NCBI RefSeq assembly: GCF_000003605.2
Contig: NW_003156736.1
Coordinates: 641,214-676,005 of the forward strand
Origin: Saccoglossus kowalevskii
Taxonomy: Eukaryota; Hemichordata; Enteropneusta; Harrimaniidae
Direction: 5' to 3'
Length of the DNA stretch: 34,792 bases
In this document: positions 1-11,560 of the stretch, piece after piece
Layout: every line of letters starts with the position of its first letter
How positions within the stretch are numbered: position 1 is the stretch's first letter
Notes under the pieces: model-generated
Seen by the model: only the letters and a program-made list of their open reading frames with translations
What the model was told of the DNA's origin: nothing
The model's database searches: none
Program-made: the position numbers and the translations under genes

Positions 1-160
1 TCAAGGGGGATTCGCACAGAGTTCTGGGTAAATCAAGTGCGCATTTGAAACCGACAGGGTGTCGATTTACTAGGTGACGTGTTTCACAACTTGTTTATTT
101 ATATACGTATAGCGGATGATTTTTTTTGAAAATTAGTATTTATTGATTTTCAGCCCCCAA

Positions 161-270
161 GTGACTGTGGTCCCATGCGACGCCTATCACCTGTGAAATA
201 CATTGTGTGTGCTTGTTTACACAAACTTCGAAAGCGCTGTACGACGGTCATCGCCCCTTTAAATGTCAAT
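161..270 (+). repeat. TTAA-bounded short interspersed element, copy 1
   Basis: Degenerate member of a short element family found at least seven times in this window. It shares with the best copy (15.11-15.24 kb) the ordered blocks GGTCCCATGCGACG, AAATACATTGT, TGTTTACA, a TTCGAA-type block, GCGCTG.ACGACG.TCA and a terminal CTTTAAA. The right end reads into TTTAA, like the other copies. It has no coding capacity. Assignment rests on by-eye alignment; the left end is not resolved. Confidence 0.45.
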
Positions 271-554
271 TGTTTGAAAACATTTTATGTGCATATTATG
301 TATAATTGGAAATAAATATTTATGTTTCAATTTTTTCAGCACTATCATATTTCTGTAAAACCTAATTCTCAAAATAAACACAAAAAGGCGTTTAAACTAA
401 CTATACAAGGGCGCGTTGAACAATTTCTAGAGGGGGCGCTCCACTTCTTACCTTGTTCAGAGAAAATACTGGTTATTTATGAAACTGACTCTTAATATAA
501 ACAAGTCATTGAAAATGACACATTCCCCGTTAAGTTCTCTTTGTGCTCGTCATA

Positions 555-655
555 TTAAAGCGGAGGGGTTGTCGCGAGCGTGTCCTTGAAACTTGAGTTC
601 CAAGTGGCGTATACAACAGATTGTTTATTTACATCAAAACACGTGTTTCGTGTCA
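555..655 (+). repeat. TTAA-bounded short interspersed element, copy 2
   Basis: The left end reads TTAAAGCGGAGGGGTTGTCG, close to the terminal repeat of the copy at 21334. The interior has GCGTATACAACAGATTGTTT followed by ATTTACAT, the family core. The right terminal repeat is not clear. A by-eye family assignment. Confidence 0.45.
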
Positions 656-945
656 TAGTAATATGGCCAAAATAAAAACAGCCGTTATTCAGCCATCTTT
701 GATCTGATTAGGAAACACACTGATATGTATGATGTATGTGCCAAATACGAATGAAAATGGTACATAAATTGTGGAAATATAGTAGTAAGGCCAAAAAGTC
801 ATATGGCTGTCAATCGGCCATCCTTGACCAGATTTTGAAACAAATTGTCATGGATATGCATCCTAACATGTATAAAGTACATGTATGTGCCAAATTTGAA
901 TGAAAACTGACAGAGCACATCCAAGATACCGCATAAAAAACAAAA
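640..945 (+). repeat. Diverged monomers of the AAGATGGC repeat
   Basis: Two diverged units precede the better-preserved composite element. Both contain forms of 'GCCATC.TTGATC', 'CCAAAT.CGAATGAAAA' and 'CATGTAT..TGTATGTGCC', the same order of blocks as the units at 946-1069 and 1367-1505. Several minus-strand open frames here share the repeated peptide FWTCFVSFHSN. They are translations of the repeat, not genes. Confidence 0.55.
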
Positions 946-1279
946 ACAAGATGCCTGCCAGTCGACCATCTTTGATCCATAATGGACATGTATCCTAACA
1001 TGTATAATCTATATACCAAGTTTGAATGACAACTGACAAAGCATGTCCAAAATACAACATTTTCAAAAAACAAGATGGCTGCCAGTCGGCCATTTTGAAT
1101 CGAATCGCTAAACCACTGCATGTGCATATGTCCCACATAAGGTACTAGTCACATGCAAAGAAAGAACGGAATCAGTCCACAGGATTCTGAAATATGACGT
1201 TGGATAGACTGACGCAGGGACAGACGGACACACGGACGGACGGTCGGACGGACAGACTCAGGAACTCATGGACGGTCGG
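946..1279 (+). repeat. Composite interspersed repeat, first copy (lacks terminal hairpin)
   Basis: Consists of a unit with CAAGATG.CTGCCAGTCG, GGACATGTATCCTAACATGT and GCATGTCCAAAATACAACAT. A distinct 3' module follows (1070-1260) with CCACTGCATGTGCATATGTC, ACATGCAAAGAA and a GGAC/GGAC-variant microsatellite at about 1222-1262. The same 3' module recurs at 1506-1675. This copy stops in the GGAC tract without the hairpin seen in copy 2, and the next copy starts immediately after it. This suggests a tandem or nested arrangement. Confidence 0.7.
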
Positions 1280-1722
1280 GGACATGTATCCTAACATGTA
1301 TGATCTATGTAGTAAATTTGAATGAAAACTGACAAAGCATGTCCAAAATACGACATTTTCAAAAAACAAGATGGCTGCCAGTCAGCCATCTTTGATCCAA
1401 TTGTGAAATAAATCATCATGGACATGTATCCTAACATGTATAATCTATGTACCAAGTTTGAATGAAAACTGACAAAGCATGTCCAAAATACAACATTTTC
1501 AAAAACAAGATGGCTGCCAGTCGGCCATTTTGAATCCAATCGCTAAACCACTGCATGTGCATATGTCCCACATAAAGTACTAGGCACATGCAAAGAATGA
1601 ACGGCATCGGTCCAAGGGACTCTGAGATATGACTCCGGACGGACGCACGGACGCACGGACGCACGGACGGACGGAGACCGAATTATAAGTCCCCTTTTTC
1701 GGACTTCGTCCGAACGGGGACT
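1280..1722 (+). repeat. Composite interspersed repeat, second copy with terminal hairpin
   Basis: Repeats the module order of the first copy at high identity: GACATGTATCCTAACATGTA, the AAGATGGCT palindrome at 1368-1392, a second unit, then the 3' module at 1506-1640. A GGAC/GCAC microsatellite (about 1637-1675) and a nested hairpin at 1688-1722 end the element. It looks non-autonomous and has no coding sequence. I cannot assign it to a named superfamily from sequence alone. Confidence 0.7.
1688..1722. repeat. Nested terminal hairpin
   Basis: The outer arms AGTCCCC (1688-1694) and GGGGACT (1716-1722) enclose the inner arms TCGGAC (1699-1704) and GTCCGA (1708-1713) around a TTC loop. An A-run follows. 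It sits exactly where the repetitive sequence ends, so it probably marks the 3' terminus of the composite element. The bacterial-terminator look is coincidental in this genome. Confidence 0.7.
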
Positions 1723-1724
1723 AA

Positions 1725-4299
1725 AAAAAATATAGTGCTTTTCCTATTAACAAGAGATTGCCAAAAGTGACGTTTTAGTAAAACAGCTGTCAACTCAGGT
1801 ATAAGACAATGGAAACACTTGTGTAGCATTTAAATACTCGGCTTTCTCGAAATGCATTATATGTGCAAATCAGTCATCTTGACGGCGCATTTCATTCTCA
1901 ATGACTGTAAGAGAGGTTGTCGCTTGTAAAAGAGGTGAAACTACAAAGGAAATGTGAGCCGAATAGAGCATCACAGTATTACAACTGTGTGAGCAATCAC
2001 TGAATACAACTAAAACATATTATCGTATTAGCGACCTATTATTTTAAAAGAATTTCTTTTAAAAATACAAAAAGCAATCTGAGGGTTTTTATAAATATAA
2101 ATATCACAACAACAAAAAATACTCAGCGTTTGTCACAGAGAATAACAATATAAATATAATCGAAAACGATAGAAGCCAGTGTAAAAATGTATATAAATTT
2201 CGAATTGCTGGTTAACGCAGCAATATTTAAAAAAAAACGAAATATGTAATTCGATGTCATGAATATGGTATGAAAAAAAAAGAGACTGAAATTAAATTTT
2301 CAGTTCGGTCAAACTAATCTCATGTATGCCAGGTATTGAATATCCAGTAATCAATTCGTTGCTACTTTGGGTGGTTTCAGATTTCAACATTGCTCACATG
2401 AAGCCATACACTTCCCTATATATCCAAAAACTAATCTGTTCAGTGCAACTCCGCTTCTACTGATCAATCACTAACGAGTCTATCTCTTTCTTTTGTAAGT
2501 ATTCTGTCTCATATCAAGCATACCTATCCGGTCCCTTACTACGACGCGCCAAGTGTTGCAAACATATTATATTAAACAGAAAAAGGGAAAGCTGTCCAAA
2601 AAAATAATAATAAATAGTTTTTCTTCGTAGAATTGAACAGAAATGAAAATAAATATTAAAACAAATGAAAAAAGTGTGACTTGCAAAATATCAACATAAA
2701 ATTAAAATAATAATATAGAAGGAAAAATAAAGTAAAAACACAATTGACGGTTTAAATGTGATTTATTACATACAATCTCCTATTTAACATACCATCCCAT
2801 TAAAGGCACACGTGGAATATTAAATATACTGGTTATAATATTTGTAATTACTATTAGTTTATATACAATTATAATGGTTAATTCATTTGTCAAAGTTGCT
2901 AAGTGTGCCATAAACTTATATGGTCTACATGACATTATATGAATGATAGAATGGCATAGTGAAGATTGCTTGCATGATTGTTTCCCCACGCCTCACTCCC
3001 ACACCCCCTCTTCTAATTATCAGAAATAATAGGTATGAGTCGATACTGTGGTATGCTTTCTGAATAGGCCTAATGAAAACAAAGCGAAAACATGTTTTGT
3101 AGTTTAATGACTCAAATTATCATACTTGTATCAATGGTTATGAGATAGTTTGTATCACATTTCCAGTTGAACCAAGAAATAAAAATGTCTGTTAATTTTT
3201 CCGTACCCACCTTCCAGCCAATCCCGCTCATAGCTACGAGATGCATTTTACTTGTTCGCTTTATGGTGAATGTCGATATGATTTATACAATTTGGCTTAT
3301 ACTTTATTTTATGGATTTTCTCCTGCGACTGAGGTTGAAAAGTTATTAGACAAATATTATTAGAAACGTTATCAAAAGCATATTTAAAAATTACAATACA
3401 ATAAACTGTGAAGGTATTATGTTATGTTAATGTTTTATATCAGATAATACAACATGTTACAGTTCTGCAATATGCGACTAATAATGTTGAGCTTGTTTTT
3501 TAGGCACTAGTCACCTTAGTAAATGGTCATTAATTACTTTATAATATTACTTTATAACAATATATTATGTCGTAAACCAAAGAAACAAAACACACACTTG
3601 TATTTTCTTTAGAGTTCGCCATGTTCCGTGTCTTCCCGCCCGTCTTAAGCCATACCACTGGTTATCGAATACCTTTTATTTTGATTTACGTAAGAATCGA
3701 ACAACGAAAACCAAAATAGAAATGTGACCCGTGATTATGAAATAAACAATACCCCTACCCCTATCGCAGTCTTAGCCCATAATTTATGTGTTGAAGAAAA
3801 ACAAAGCGAAATTGTGTCACGGCATGAAATATACTTTGTATTTAATTTACATATGCCCAAGAAAAAAAATGAACTGTGTATTGCAATTATAATTGACCCC
3901 CCCATATCATGTTTCTTTTTATTGGGATTAGGTAGATCAAGGTCAACGTAACAAAAACATGGTTTAATATTCACCATTTCTACCGTTCTCCTCCAACCCA
4001 CGACCATGCATAGAAATAGCTAATTTGTATTGATAACGTATTATATATCAAGTATTCATGTTTCCGGAGGTAATATATTCTAGTCATCATGTTATTAGTA
4101 CTGTGTTAAAAATATTCACATAATATAATGTGTATTTACATGAAACAAACTAATAAATGCATTGCCATTAATTTTGAAAGTTCGTTATAGTTATATTTGT
4201 CAATATTCATATTGTTGCCATTTCAGTATCACACTTTGTATGTTATTATTCAGTGTCTTGACAGTGCTACTGAATAGACACATTTATTCTCCTTTATTA
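1725..4299. other. AT-rich non-genic stretch
   Basis: No coding frame with recognisable protein character on either strand. The longest ORFs are 60-90 codons with random-looking composition. A-rich homopolymer runs are common at about 2040-2300 and 2580-2740. No tRNA, rRNA or repeat family was recognised. Confidence 0.6.
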
Positions 4300-4319
4300 A
4301 TTTGCATATTCATTTGCAT
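4300..4319 (+). promoter_or_regulatory. Tandem POU octamer motifs
   Basis: ATTTGCAT occurs at 4300-4307 and again at 4312-4319, spaced 12 bases start to start, with a third partial ATTTGG following. ATTTGCAT is the consensus octamer bound by POU-domain factors. Two exact copies so close is suggestive, but AT-rich DNA produces such pairs by chance and no gene is adjacent. Confidence 0.3.
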
Positions 4320-4789
4320 ATTCATTTGGTTAAAACGCGAATGTGGGGGAAATAAATTATAGAGATTAATTACTAGAGATCAACGTTGAAATCTCGTGAA
4401 TTTCGCAGTCGTTTAACATGTTAGAAATGAATTACTTGAACGTCAGTAATGTCTACATTGATGGACATAATCGAGTCTAAGGTTGATTTTTAATAAGACG
4501 CTTATCCAGTGCTGTGTCAAGGTGCCAGAGGGAAATTATAGTTGTGCCTGGTCAGTATGCCATACGGGATCCAGTCGATAAAGTACGCGATCCTGGCCAG
4601 ATCACCTAGTTGTGCCAACTTCACAAATCTTGTGTGTAATTTGTATATATATCTACATAGTTCCTTTAAACATCCGTCCAATCATAATTCGAGTACAGCG
4701 ATTACAGTAAAGTAAAACAGATGACAACACTTTATGGGCGTATGTTATATAGTTGATACATCGTTCTGCCGCAGATTACTCAATGTACA

Positions 4790-5145
4790 TTATTCTTTTT
4801 CTACGGCCTTATTCCCAATTGCTGGGGTCACCGGTGCGGATAATATCTCCGCATCATATTTTGTTTGGGTATGGGTTTTTACTGCCAGATGCCCTTTCTG
4901 TTATCGGACAAGGGCCTAGCCTCTGCTTTGTTTTCCTTCTTCTAGACTAGCTTCCAACCAGTCAACTTCGCATTCGTTAGTGAATGAATCTCGGCCTGTG
5001 GAATTGGCCTTCTAAATGAGTCTGTGGCACACTCACCCAGGGAGGGGTCGACCATATTTGATGTTCCGCCAGAGGTAGGATTTGAACTCAGGTCTACCAA
5101 TCATGAGTCTAATGCGACAACCACTATGCTACCAGTGACCGGCAT
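4790..5145 (-). mobile_element. tRNA-derived SINE, degraded
   Basis: On the minus strand the head has an A-box-like GGTAGCATAGTGG (5121-5133) and a B-box GAGTTCAAATCC (5078-5089), starting 44 bases apart as in a tRNA gene. The acceptor, anticodon and T stems do not pair properly, so this is not a functional tRNA. The body continues leftward to about 4.79 kb, where GTAGAAAAAGAAT on the minus strand may be the tail. Body limits are approximate and the family is unnamed. Confidence 0.6.
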
Positions 5146-5149
5146 AACT

Positions 5150-8100
5150 AATGTACATTACGGTTACAATTTGTAGTCTGATTTATTGTTCCAGCGTCGT
5201 ATTTCGGTCACCTTAACTCTAACAACGTGTCTTATAAACATTCTTACTGCAAACAAGATGAACATGATACTAAATTACATGTGGTTATGGTATGGTTGTT
5301 ATATTTTTCTTGTATTTTTAAAGCGACTGTGTGTAATTTTAGTTTTGAAATGTAACAGTACTTTAGGCCGGTGGCCATATAGTGCGGAATAAAGAATAAT
5401 AGCTGTTCTAAAAGATACTGCGATATTTCTCTTAAAGTAGTGTTTGAATGGGACAACATGTACTCCCTTCGGTACTGTGAATGGAGGATGCTTTACAGTA
5501 ATGATTCAGTCATACACCGAATAATGTCATTCCGTATTAAAGGTTGCGCTGGGCTTGACACCTTGTTTTTTTAATTTGTCAATGTCAAATAATATTAATA
5601 AAATACATTTTAATACATGTATGTGTGTATGATTATCTCGCATCTCAGTTGAACACACTGTGAATGTAGACAGGGTGACAGATGACAAGGCAATTGCGTT
5701 ACGTTTACTGAGTTATACATAAAAAGGGAAAAAAAAGACAATTTGACACATTGACGCCCAAGTTGGGCATTAATAGGTTCGATAAGGCCGCTGTTGGACA
5801 CCGCAACGATGGATTGATTCGACCATGTGGTCCCACAAGACAAATCATGATCGATCGTCAACCAAGTCTTCCGCGTGGAAAGTGCAATTTACGTCATCAT
5901 AAATGGAAAAAAACACAAAGATTTAGAGATTTAAGCTTCGTGAATCATTAGTATCTTCATAATAGAATAAGTGAATATAAATAGATATTTATAGTCTCCC
6001 AGGAGTCAGAAATGTCATTCTCCGAATTTAAAACACAAATACATTTTGTCATATATGTGACTTAAAGTGTTGCCATATTTGGATGAAAGACTATTATGAC
6101 GACATGCGCAATAGAATGCGCACGAAACGCGTATACAGACACTTACTTAGGTGCTCGTACAAAGCAGGTGAACTAATAGGGTGATATAATAAGCTCTGTG
6201 GAATAAAATAAAGATGCTTTTAAAAGCGCGTAACCACCGGCGCCGGATAAAAGTGATGTCTGACTTCACTGGGACAAGATAACACCATTTTAAAAAGCAC
6301 TTTTCTTTCAAAACTGCAATTTCGACAAAACGGAACTGACTGTCTCTATGATGACCTCTGTAACCAGCCATTATATTGGCAGAAACGCGCTAAACGATTT
6401 GTAAGCGTCGCTGCCGGATGCTTTTTACGCAAAGTTAAATGTTACACTGACGGAAGCAAGTATGTTCTCTGACTATCACGGCATGAAATTGATATCGCAT
6501 CAGCAGTTTCGGAAAATAAAAACAAAACTTAAGAAGACCCCAAAAGCTTTTCATCATTGTATGTATATGTATATGCATTCTATGTAAATTAAAATCAAAT
6601 ATTACAAAAGAAACATAGTAATAATATTGCATTGTCCCACCAAAATACCTTTTCCAATCAGTATAGACATTTGCATAATTAAATATGAACTATTTGCTCA
6701 TTAAGTGGCCGATCAACAGCCAATATGGTGAGTGTATTTCTTTGACCAATTTCATTCGAAATGTACGAAATGGACAGTCATGTTTTTGTCTAATATCAGG
6801 TACGAGAAAACCGACAAAATTCAGTTAATATAAAAAAAATAATAAATTGCATGTGGTGTTTTCCTCACGACAATGACAACTTTTCAGTGAGTATTTTTAA
6901 CTGGATTTTCCAGCGTGACTACTTAAAAAAAAAACACGTCGAGTAAATGATATGAGCAACGGCACTCGTTATAAAAACACAATTACAACAGTAATCCAAT
7001 ATTGACTAGTGTATCAACAACACCAAAAAAACTAATCTAGTCCTCGAGTTACTGGATGACCTCGATCATGTTACAAGATCCGATGAAAAAGCAATATAGT
7101 AGTCTTTTTATAGCACAATAACGTTAATTCATCCTAATCGCTCTTTTCTCTTTCATGACAATCTTCAAAGCTTAATTTTACAGACAAAGTAACTTGCTGA
7201 ATTACAATGCAAATCCCAATCCAGATTACAACATATTTAATAATGATGTTTTGTAATATACGGTTTGTGGGTTTCAGATGAGCGTTATATGTTATTCGAT
7301 TACGTTACTAACTTGTGGGCTCGTTCACAGTTCGTACGTGACGCGCCTTCGCCAACGGTTTGCTCAAATTTGATCAACATTATCAAGAACAGCGATCATT
7401 GTGCTCCAAGTGGTATACTATATAATCAATCGAAGATTTGGTAAAAATAAGACTATAAGAGTTATACGACATATGTATATCTATATACATTGCTTACAAT
7501 AAAAGACAAATGTATACAAAGCGACTACACATTTCCAGAAGTTATATCTTGGTGTTATATCAAATGGATTTTTGGAAGATTATTTCCAAAATGGCAGCTA
7601 ATTACGTCGCATTAGGACACAAATACCACGTGACACAGAACCCCGGGTTTCTGGTGCGCGTACCATTATGACGCTCTGTGATTCGTTGCAGCCAGCCTGA
7701 TTTGTACCAGAGTGACTACCGTTATCGCATTTGCTTATGATTTTACGGTACTTTCACGGACCATTTACCTGCCAAATCGTGATGAACAAAAATGGCGATT
7801 CTGATGAAGTACTTCGACCAAAAAATCATGTGACCTGAAAATGTTCTTCATGATGGTCCAGTCGCATAGACTGATATCATTAATTTTGAAGTGAAATTGT
7901 GGTATCGGATTATTCTAAAAGCCCGATCAGTTTGGTTTTATTTCGAATTGGAATACAAAGAAATATCATCGTATAGATACAGATAGAGTCTCATTAGGTC
8001 ATAGTACAATCCAGGGGGCGCTTGTTTCCCTGTTACAGGCATACTAGTATATGCATGGTAATACACACTGTCCATTGCTGTGGCCCACCATGGGGCAATG

Positions 8101-8800
8101 TAACAGCGGCCTAGTGGTGTCAATATAAATATCAATATCAAACGGAACAATCATAGGTCGCCCGTAAATGAAATTGCTCTCTTGTTTTCGTAAATTAGGT
8201 ACGACCTTGTACATGACATATTGGCATGCAAACCTAATACAGCAATTAAGACTGTGTGTTTTTTTTCGTGGATGGTAGAATTAAATTAATTGGATCAAAT
8301 TAAATTAGATTAAATTACAGCGCCATGTCATGTCGCTTCATTGAGCGGCTAAGTGATTTAGTGATCTTTTCGCACACCGCCGTCATTGTGGTTGTTCATC
8401 AGCGAGATGATGCATGCTGGGTAAAATATTTGTCGCATCGAAGTTTTTTAAGGCTACTCGAATTGTTTGGTATTCTCATCTTGTGCAATAATATTAAGCA
8501 CAGCTTGGCCCCTCGCAAACGTGTAAACGATCTGCATGCATGCGTACAACAAATGTGTTCATTATTCTTCGAATGAAATTAATAAAGAATGTGACGAATT
8601 CCCTAGATGAATTTATTTGTATTCATGAATTTGTTGTCACGAACGAGCCCTTTCATTGCAATTTTATCACTGTAAACTTTAAAATAATATTTACTTTTTG
8701 CAACGTGTATTGAATTAATTAGAATTTTGAGGACGCAATGTTTTTTTCCGATAACGCTCACACGGGTAGGTGTGTCTTCCAATAAAATAAATCGTTTACG
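5150..8800. other. Non-genic stretch
   Basis: No supported gene. ORFs are 65-83 codons and unlike known proteins. Small items seen: a perfect CCGGCGCCGG palindrome at 6237-6246, and an imperfect inverted repeat at about 8596-8641 (GTGACGAATTC against GAATTTGTTGTCAC). GC-richer islands at 7.60-7.70 kb and 8.0-8.1 kb carry no gene signature. Confidence 0.55.
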
Positions 8801-8807
8801 TTAGCAG

Positions 8808-8825
8808 CCGGAAGCGTGACGTAAT
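8808..8825 (+). promoter_or_regulatory. ETS plus CRE-like site pair, candidate promoter
   Basis: CCGGAAG (8808-8814, ETS consensus) is followed three bases later by TGACGTAA (8818-8825, CREB/ATF half-palindrome variant). This pairing is typical of animal TATA-less promoters. The first downstream ATG with a sizeable ORF is at 8889, about 65 bases on. Function is inferred from motif spacing only. Confidence 0.35.
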
Positions 8826-8888
8826 TTGGTGTATTGTGGGATACATCGTTTATATCGTCTTGATCGATAATAAAAACATACTAGTTTT

Positions 8889-9170
8889 ATGTTCAAAATG
8901 ACAAACTTTTGGGGTCAAAGGTCATATGCAAGGAAAGTGTCGACTTTCATAATTGCAGCCGGCGGTTTACACAGGGACGGAGAAGGGTCGTTGTTTCGTC
9001 TTTTCTGTGAGCAAAATGAAATGGAGACTCGTTTTAAAGGAAACATCAAGCCAAACAACATAATGACCCCTCAAGAAAAAGCTCCACAAATGTGGGAGAA
9101 TGCAATTTACAGATTTCATCAGTATTATGTAGTCAGCCATCTTGATTTTCAAGCAAAGGATTTTTGGTAA
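8889..9170 (+). CDS. Hypothetical 93-residue ORF, unrecognised
   Basis: An ATG-initiated 93-codon frame ending in TAA lies just downstream of the ETS/CRE pair. Its composition is mixed and protein-like (four Tyr, several Met, Trp, charged residues), with no signal peptide, no long hydrophobic segment and no motif I recognise. The ATG context lacks a strong Kozak sequence. A perfect DR1 nuclear-receptor site lies inside it. It could be a small gene, a first exon, or chance. Only the length, the true ATG start and the upstream motif pair make it worth listing. Confidence 0.15.
   Translation: MFKMTNFWGQRSYARKVSTFIIAAGGLHRDGEGSLFRLFCEQNEMETRFKGNIKPNNIMTPQEKAPQMWENAIYRFHQYYVVSHLDFQAKDFW
8912..8924 (+). 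promoter_or_regulatory. Perfect DR1 nuclear-receptor element
   Basis: GGGTCA-A-AGGTCA is two direct hexamers with one spacer base, the consensus for HNF4 and RXR heterodimers. It lies about 90 bases downstream of the ETS/CRE pair. Occupancy is not shown by sequence. Confidence 0.4.
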
Positions 9171-11560
9171 AGTGTGACATCATATAATCTGTTGTCAGAA
9201 ATTAAGAAAATGATTTCAAGTAGAACTTCAAAAGTTGAACTTCAAATTGAAATTGTATTCAGAATGGAAAGTGATATAAAAAACTGTAAATTGCATGTTC
9301 TTACATTTGTCGAGCTCTTTTATCTGGGAGTATTATGTTGTTAGCCTTGACTTTCCCTTTAAATTATTCAGTATTTACTAATAATAGACAATTAATGAAT
9401 GTATTTATCACTTACATAACACAATTTTTCCAATAAATTTATATGAGCTCCCAGCGTGGTTCCCATTATAAGAATTGTCACGTGGTTACCCACGTATCCA
9501 CTGCTATATCTTGTGCGTATGTTAATTAATTGTCCTTAGCAATGTTTAGTTCCTAACTGATTGCAGAAATACGATCTTGGCGTTAACGTGATAGTCATCT
9601 CAGTGTAGGGTATTATTTAATTTGTTTTGGAAAATCCTTCGGGATCAAATCAAATTTACAGACTCCACTGCAATTATATAATGGATGTAAAAAGTACAGT
9701 TACCTCTGGTCGGCACATGTTGCACTGATACAAGCTGTCAACTGATTTGACAACATACAAGACTCAGATTGGTTGATTTAATAATGATAATGATAATGAT
9801 GTTATTTTTTATGATGTAGTACACCACCTTCTCTTGTATGGGGGACATTAGAAACTCGGGCAATGGTAGAATTGAAAAACTAAATTTGCACAGGAAAGAC
9901 GCCCCTCCCCGTATTTGAAGGTTTATCAATAAACCAGATGAAGTACGGAAGAACACATGATGTGTGTTCGTCTTCGGGTTTTCGTTAGTTTTTCGTGTTC
10001 TACTAGTATGACCATCACCGTGACGAATAAATACAATTCTCGTACCAACCACAGTCTCTCTAATAGACAGTGTACTTACGTATATATGCCCTTGGTCTCG
10101 ATACCAGCTCCTCGCATTTGCATTGCTGGTTTCACCTTTTCAGGCACGCAGAGTGCCACACGAGCCACTTACACATGTTACCATTGAAAGCAGCAGTCAC
10201 AGACTCTTTCAAAATAGGAAGTACCAGAAGTAAAACCAAAGCACCGCCGAAGTGGGACACAGGGTGTTTTTAACAGTGCGTGGTTCAATTATTTTAATAC
10301 ATTCAAATGCACCGATTCACACCCTCCCCTGTGTCGACGGACTATTACACTATTGTCATAACGACCATTTCCTTATAATACTAGTAATTACTCCTCATAC
10401 AACGTTTAAAAACAAAGCAATGGAAACACGTTTTACCGTTCATCATACCAAACTACGTCATAGAATGACACATATTAGACCAATTAATCTCACCTATAAT
10501 TTGGTATGGGACTGACATTTTGACATATGATGGTTAAATTGTTATAATAACATAAACCATTTTGTAATTCTACCGTTTTATTCAAGATGTTGGTAAGGTG
10601 ACACCAGTACTTGGGCTCAAGGGAAAACTTGGTACATACCGCATCAGGCTTAATTTGATGCTACAGTTGCCCAGAACAAATATTTACACAGGCTCCACAA
10701 TATTTAAAACAATCTCATATTAAAATCAGCTCTAATTAAAACTGTGACTGGATTGGTTTAAACAAGGTTGGGGGCGTAATGATAAAACAAAAAGTATTCA
10801 GTTGTAAAACTAAATAATATTTTAAATATAAAACTTAAAAAAAAAACATACTCAGTTTAATACGAACAGTTAAAAAAAAATAAAGACTCACAAAAAACAT
10901 AAGTCACACACATGGAAATTCGAATTTTATTTGATTTTCATGAAGATTTTAATATGCATAAAATCGTTGAGAGTTTTTCGACTTAGTTACCATAATTTGG
11001 AGATTAAAATTGACAAAAGAAAGTCCAGTCACAAACAAATCGCGACAGATTTTTGTCGTTTTAGTTTGCAAGAGTAAAAAAAAAATGAGTGAGGCAATAA
11101 GAAATAATTCAGTTAATTTTTCGTTAACATTCTAGAAAAAATGTGGATTGTGATCTTGCTGTCACGCTGGCTGAACATCTTAGGAGAACATTTTATAAAT
11201 CCAATAAGAAATGAAGTTACTATGATATTATATTGTCCTCGGCTTTTTTTAGCAGAAATCTAGCAAATGTGTTCAGCAGGGTCCTAGGCGAGGTGCATGT
11301 GTGACATGTGCGAGTCCCAATTAAATTACACGTGATGCTACTTGTAATCGTATTAATTTATTATTGGTTGTTTAATTATAAATGTCATGATGCGGCGCGA
11401 CCAGTTTACCACGCGAGGGCGCTAATGTGGTTTTGCTTGCGGAGTGTATCGATTTTATTTTTAGACCATTTTAGAAAACGATCTGGCAGCGTTTGACCTG
11501 TATTTGACCCCCGCACAAGAAAGTCATAAGGCCGTCTTCAGATAACTCCAACATTATTAG
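9171..11560. other. AT-rich non-genic stretch
   Basis: No gene supported. Holds a short (TAATGA)n-like tract at about 9780-9800 and A-rich blocks at 10.80-11.10 kb. Overlapping ORFs on both strands between 9.74 and 10.52 kb are 67-104 codons, lack conserved motifs and look accidental. Confidence 0.55.

Noticed and set aside
810..1664. Several minus-strand ORFs of 65-108 codons sharing FWTCFVSFHSN
   Set aside because: They are the same interspersed repeat read in the reverse direction; the shared peptide comes from shared DNA units, not from a gene family.
1688..1735. Rho-independent terminator or Helitron 3' end
   Set aside because: The genome is eukaryotic, so a terminator is not meaningful. 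The hairpin lacks the expected short distance to a CTRR end between A and T, so Helitron is unproven.
5068..5145. tRNA gene on the minus strand
   Set aside because: A- and B-boxes are correctly spaced, but the acceptor, anticodon and T stems do not pair; it is the head of a SINE.
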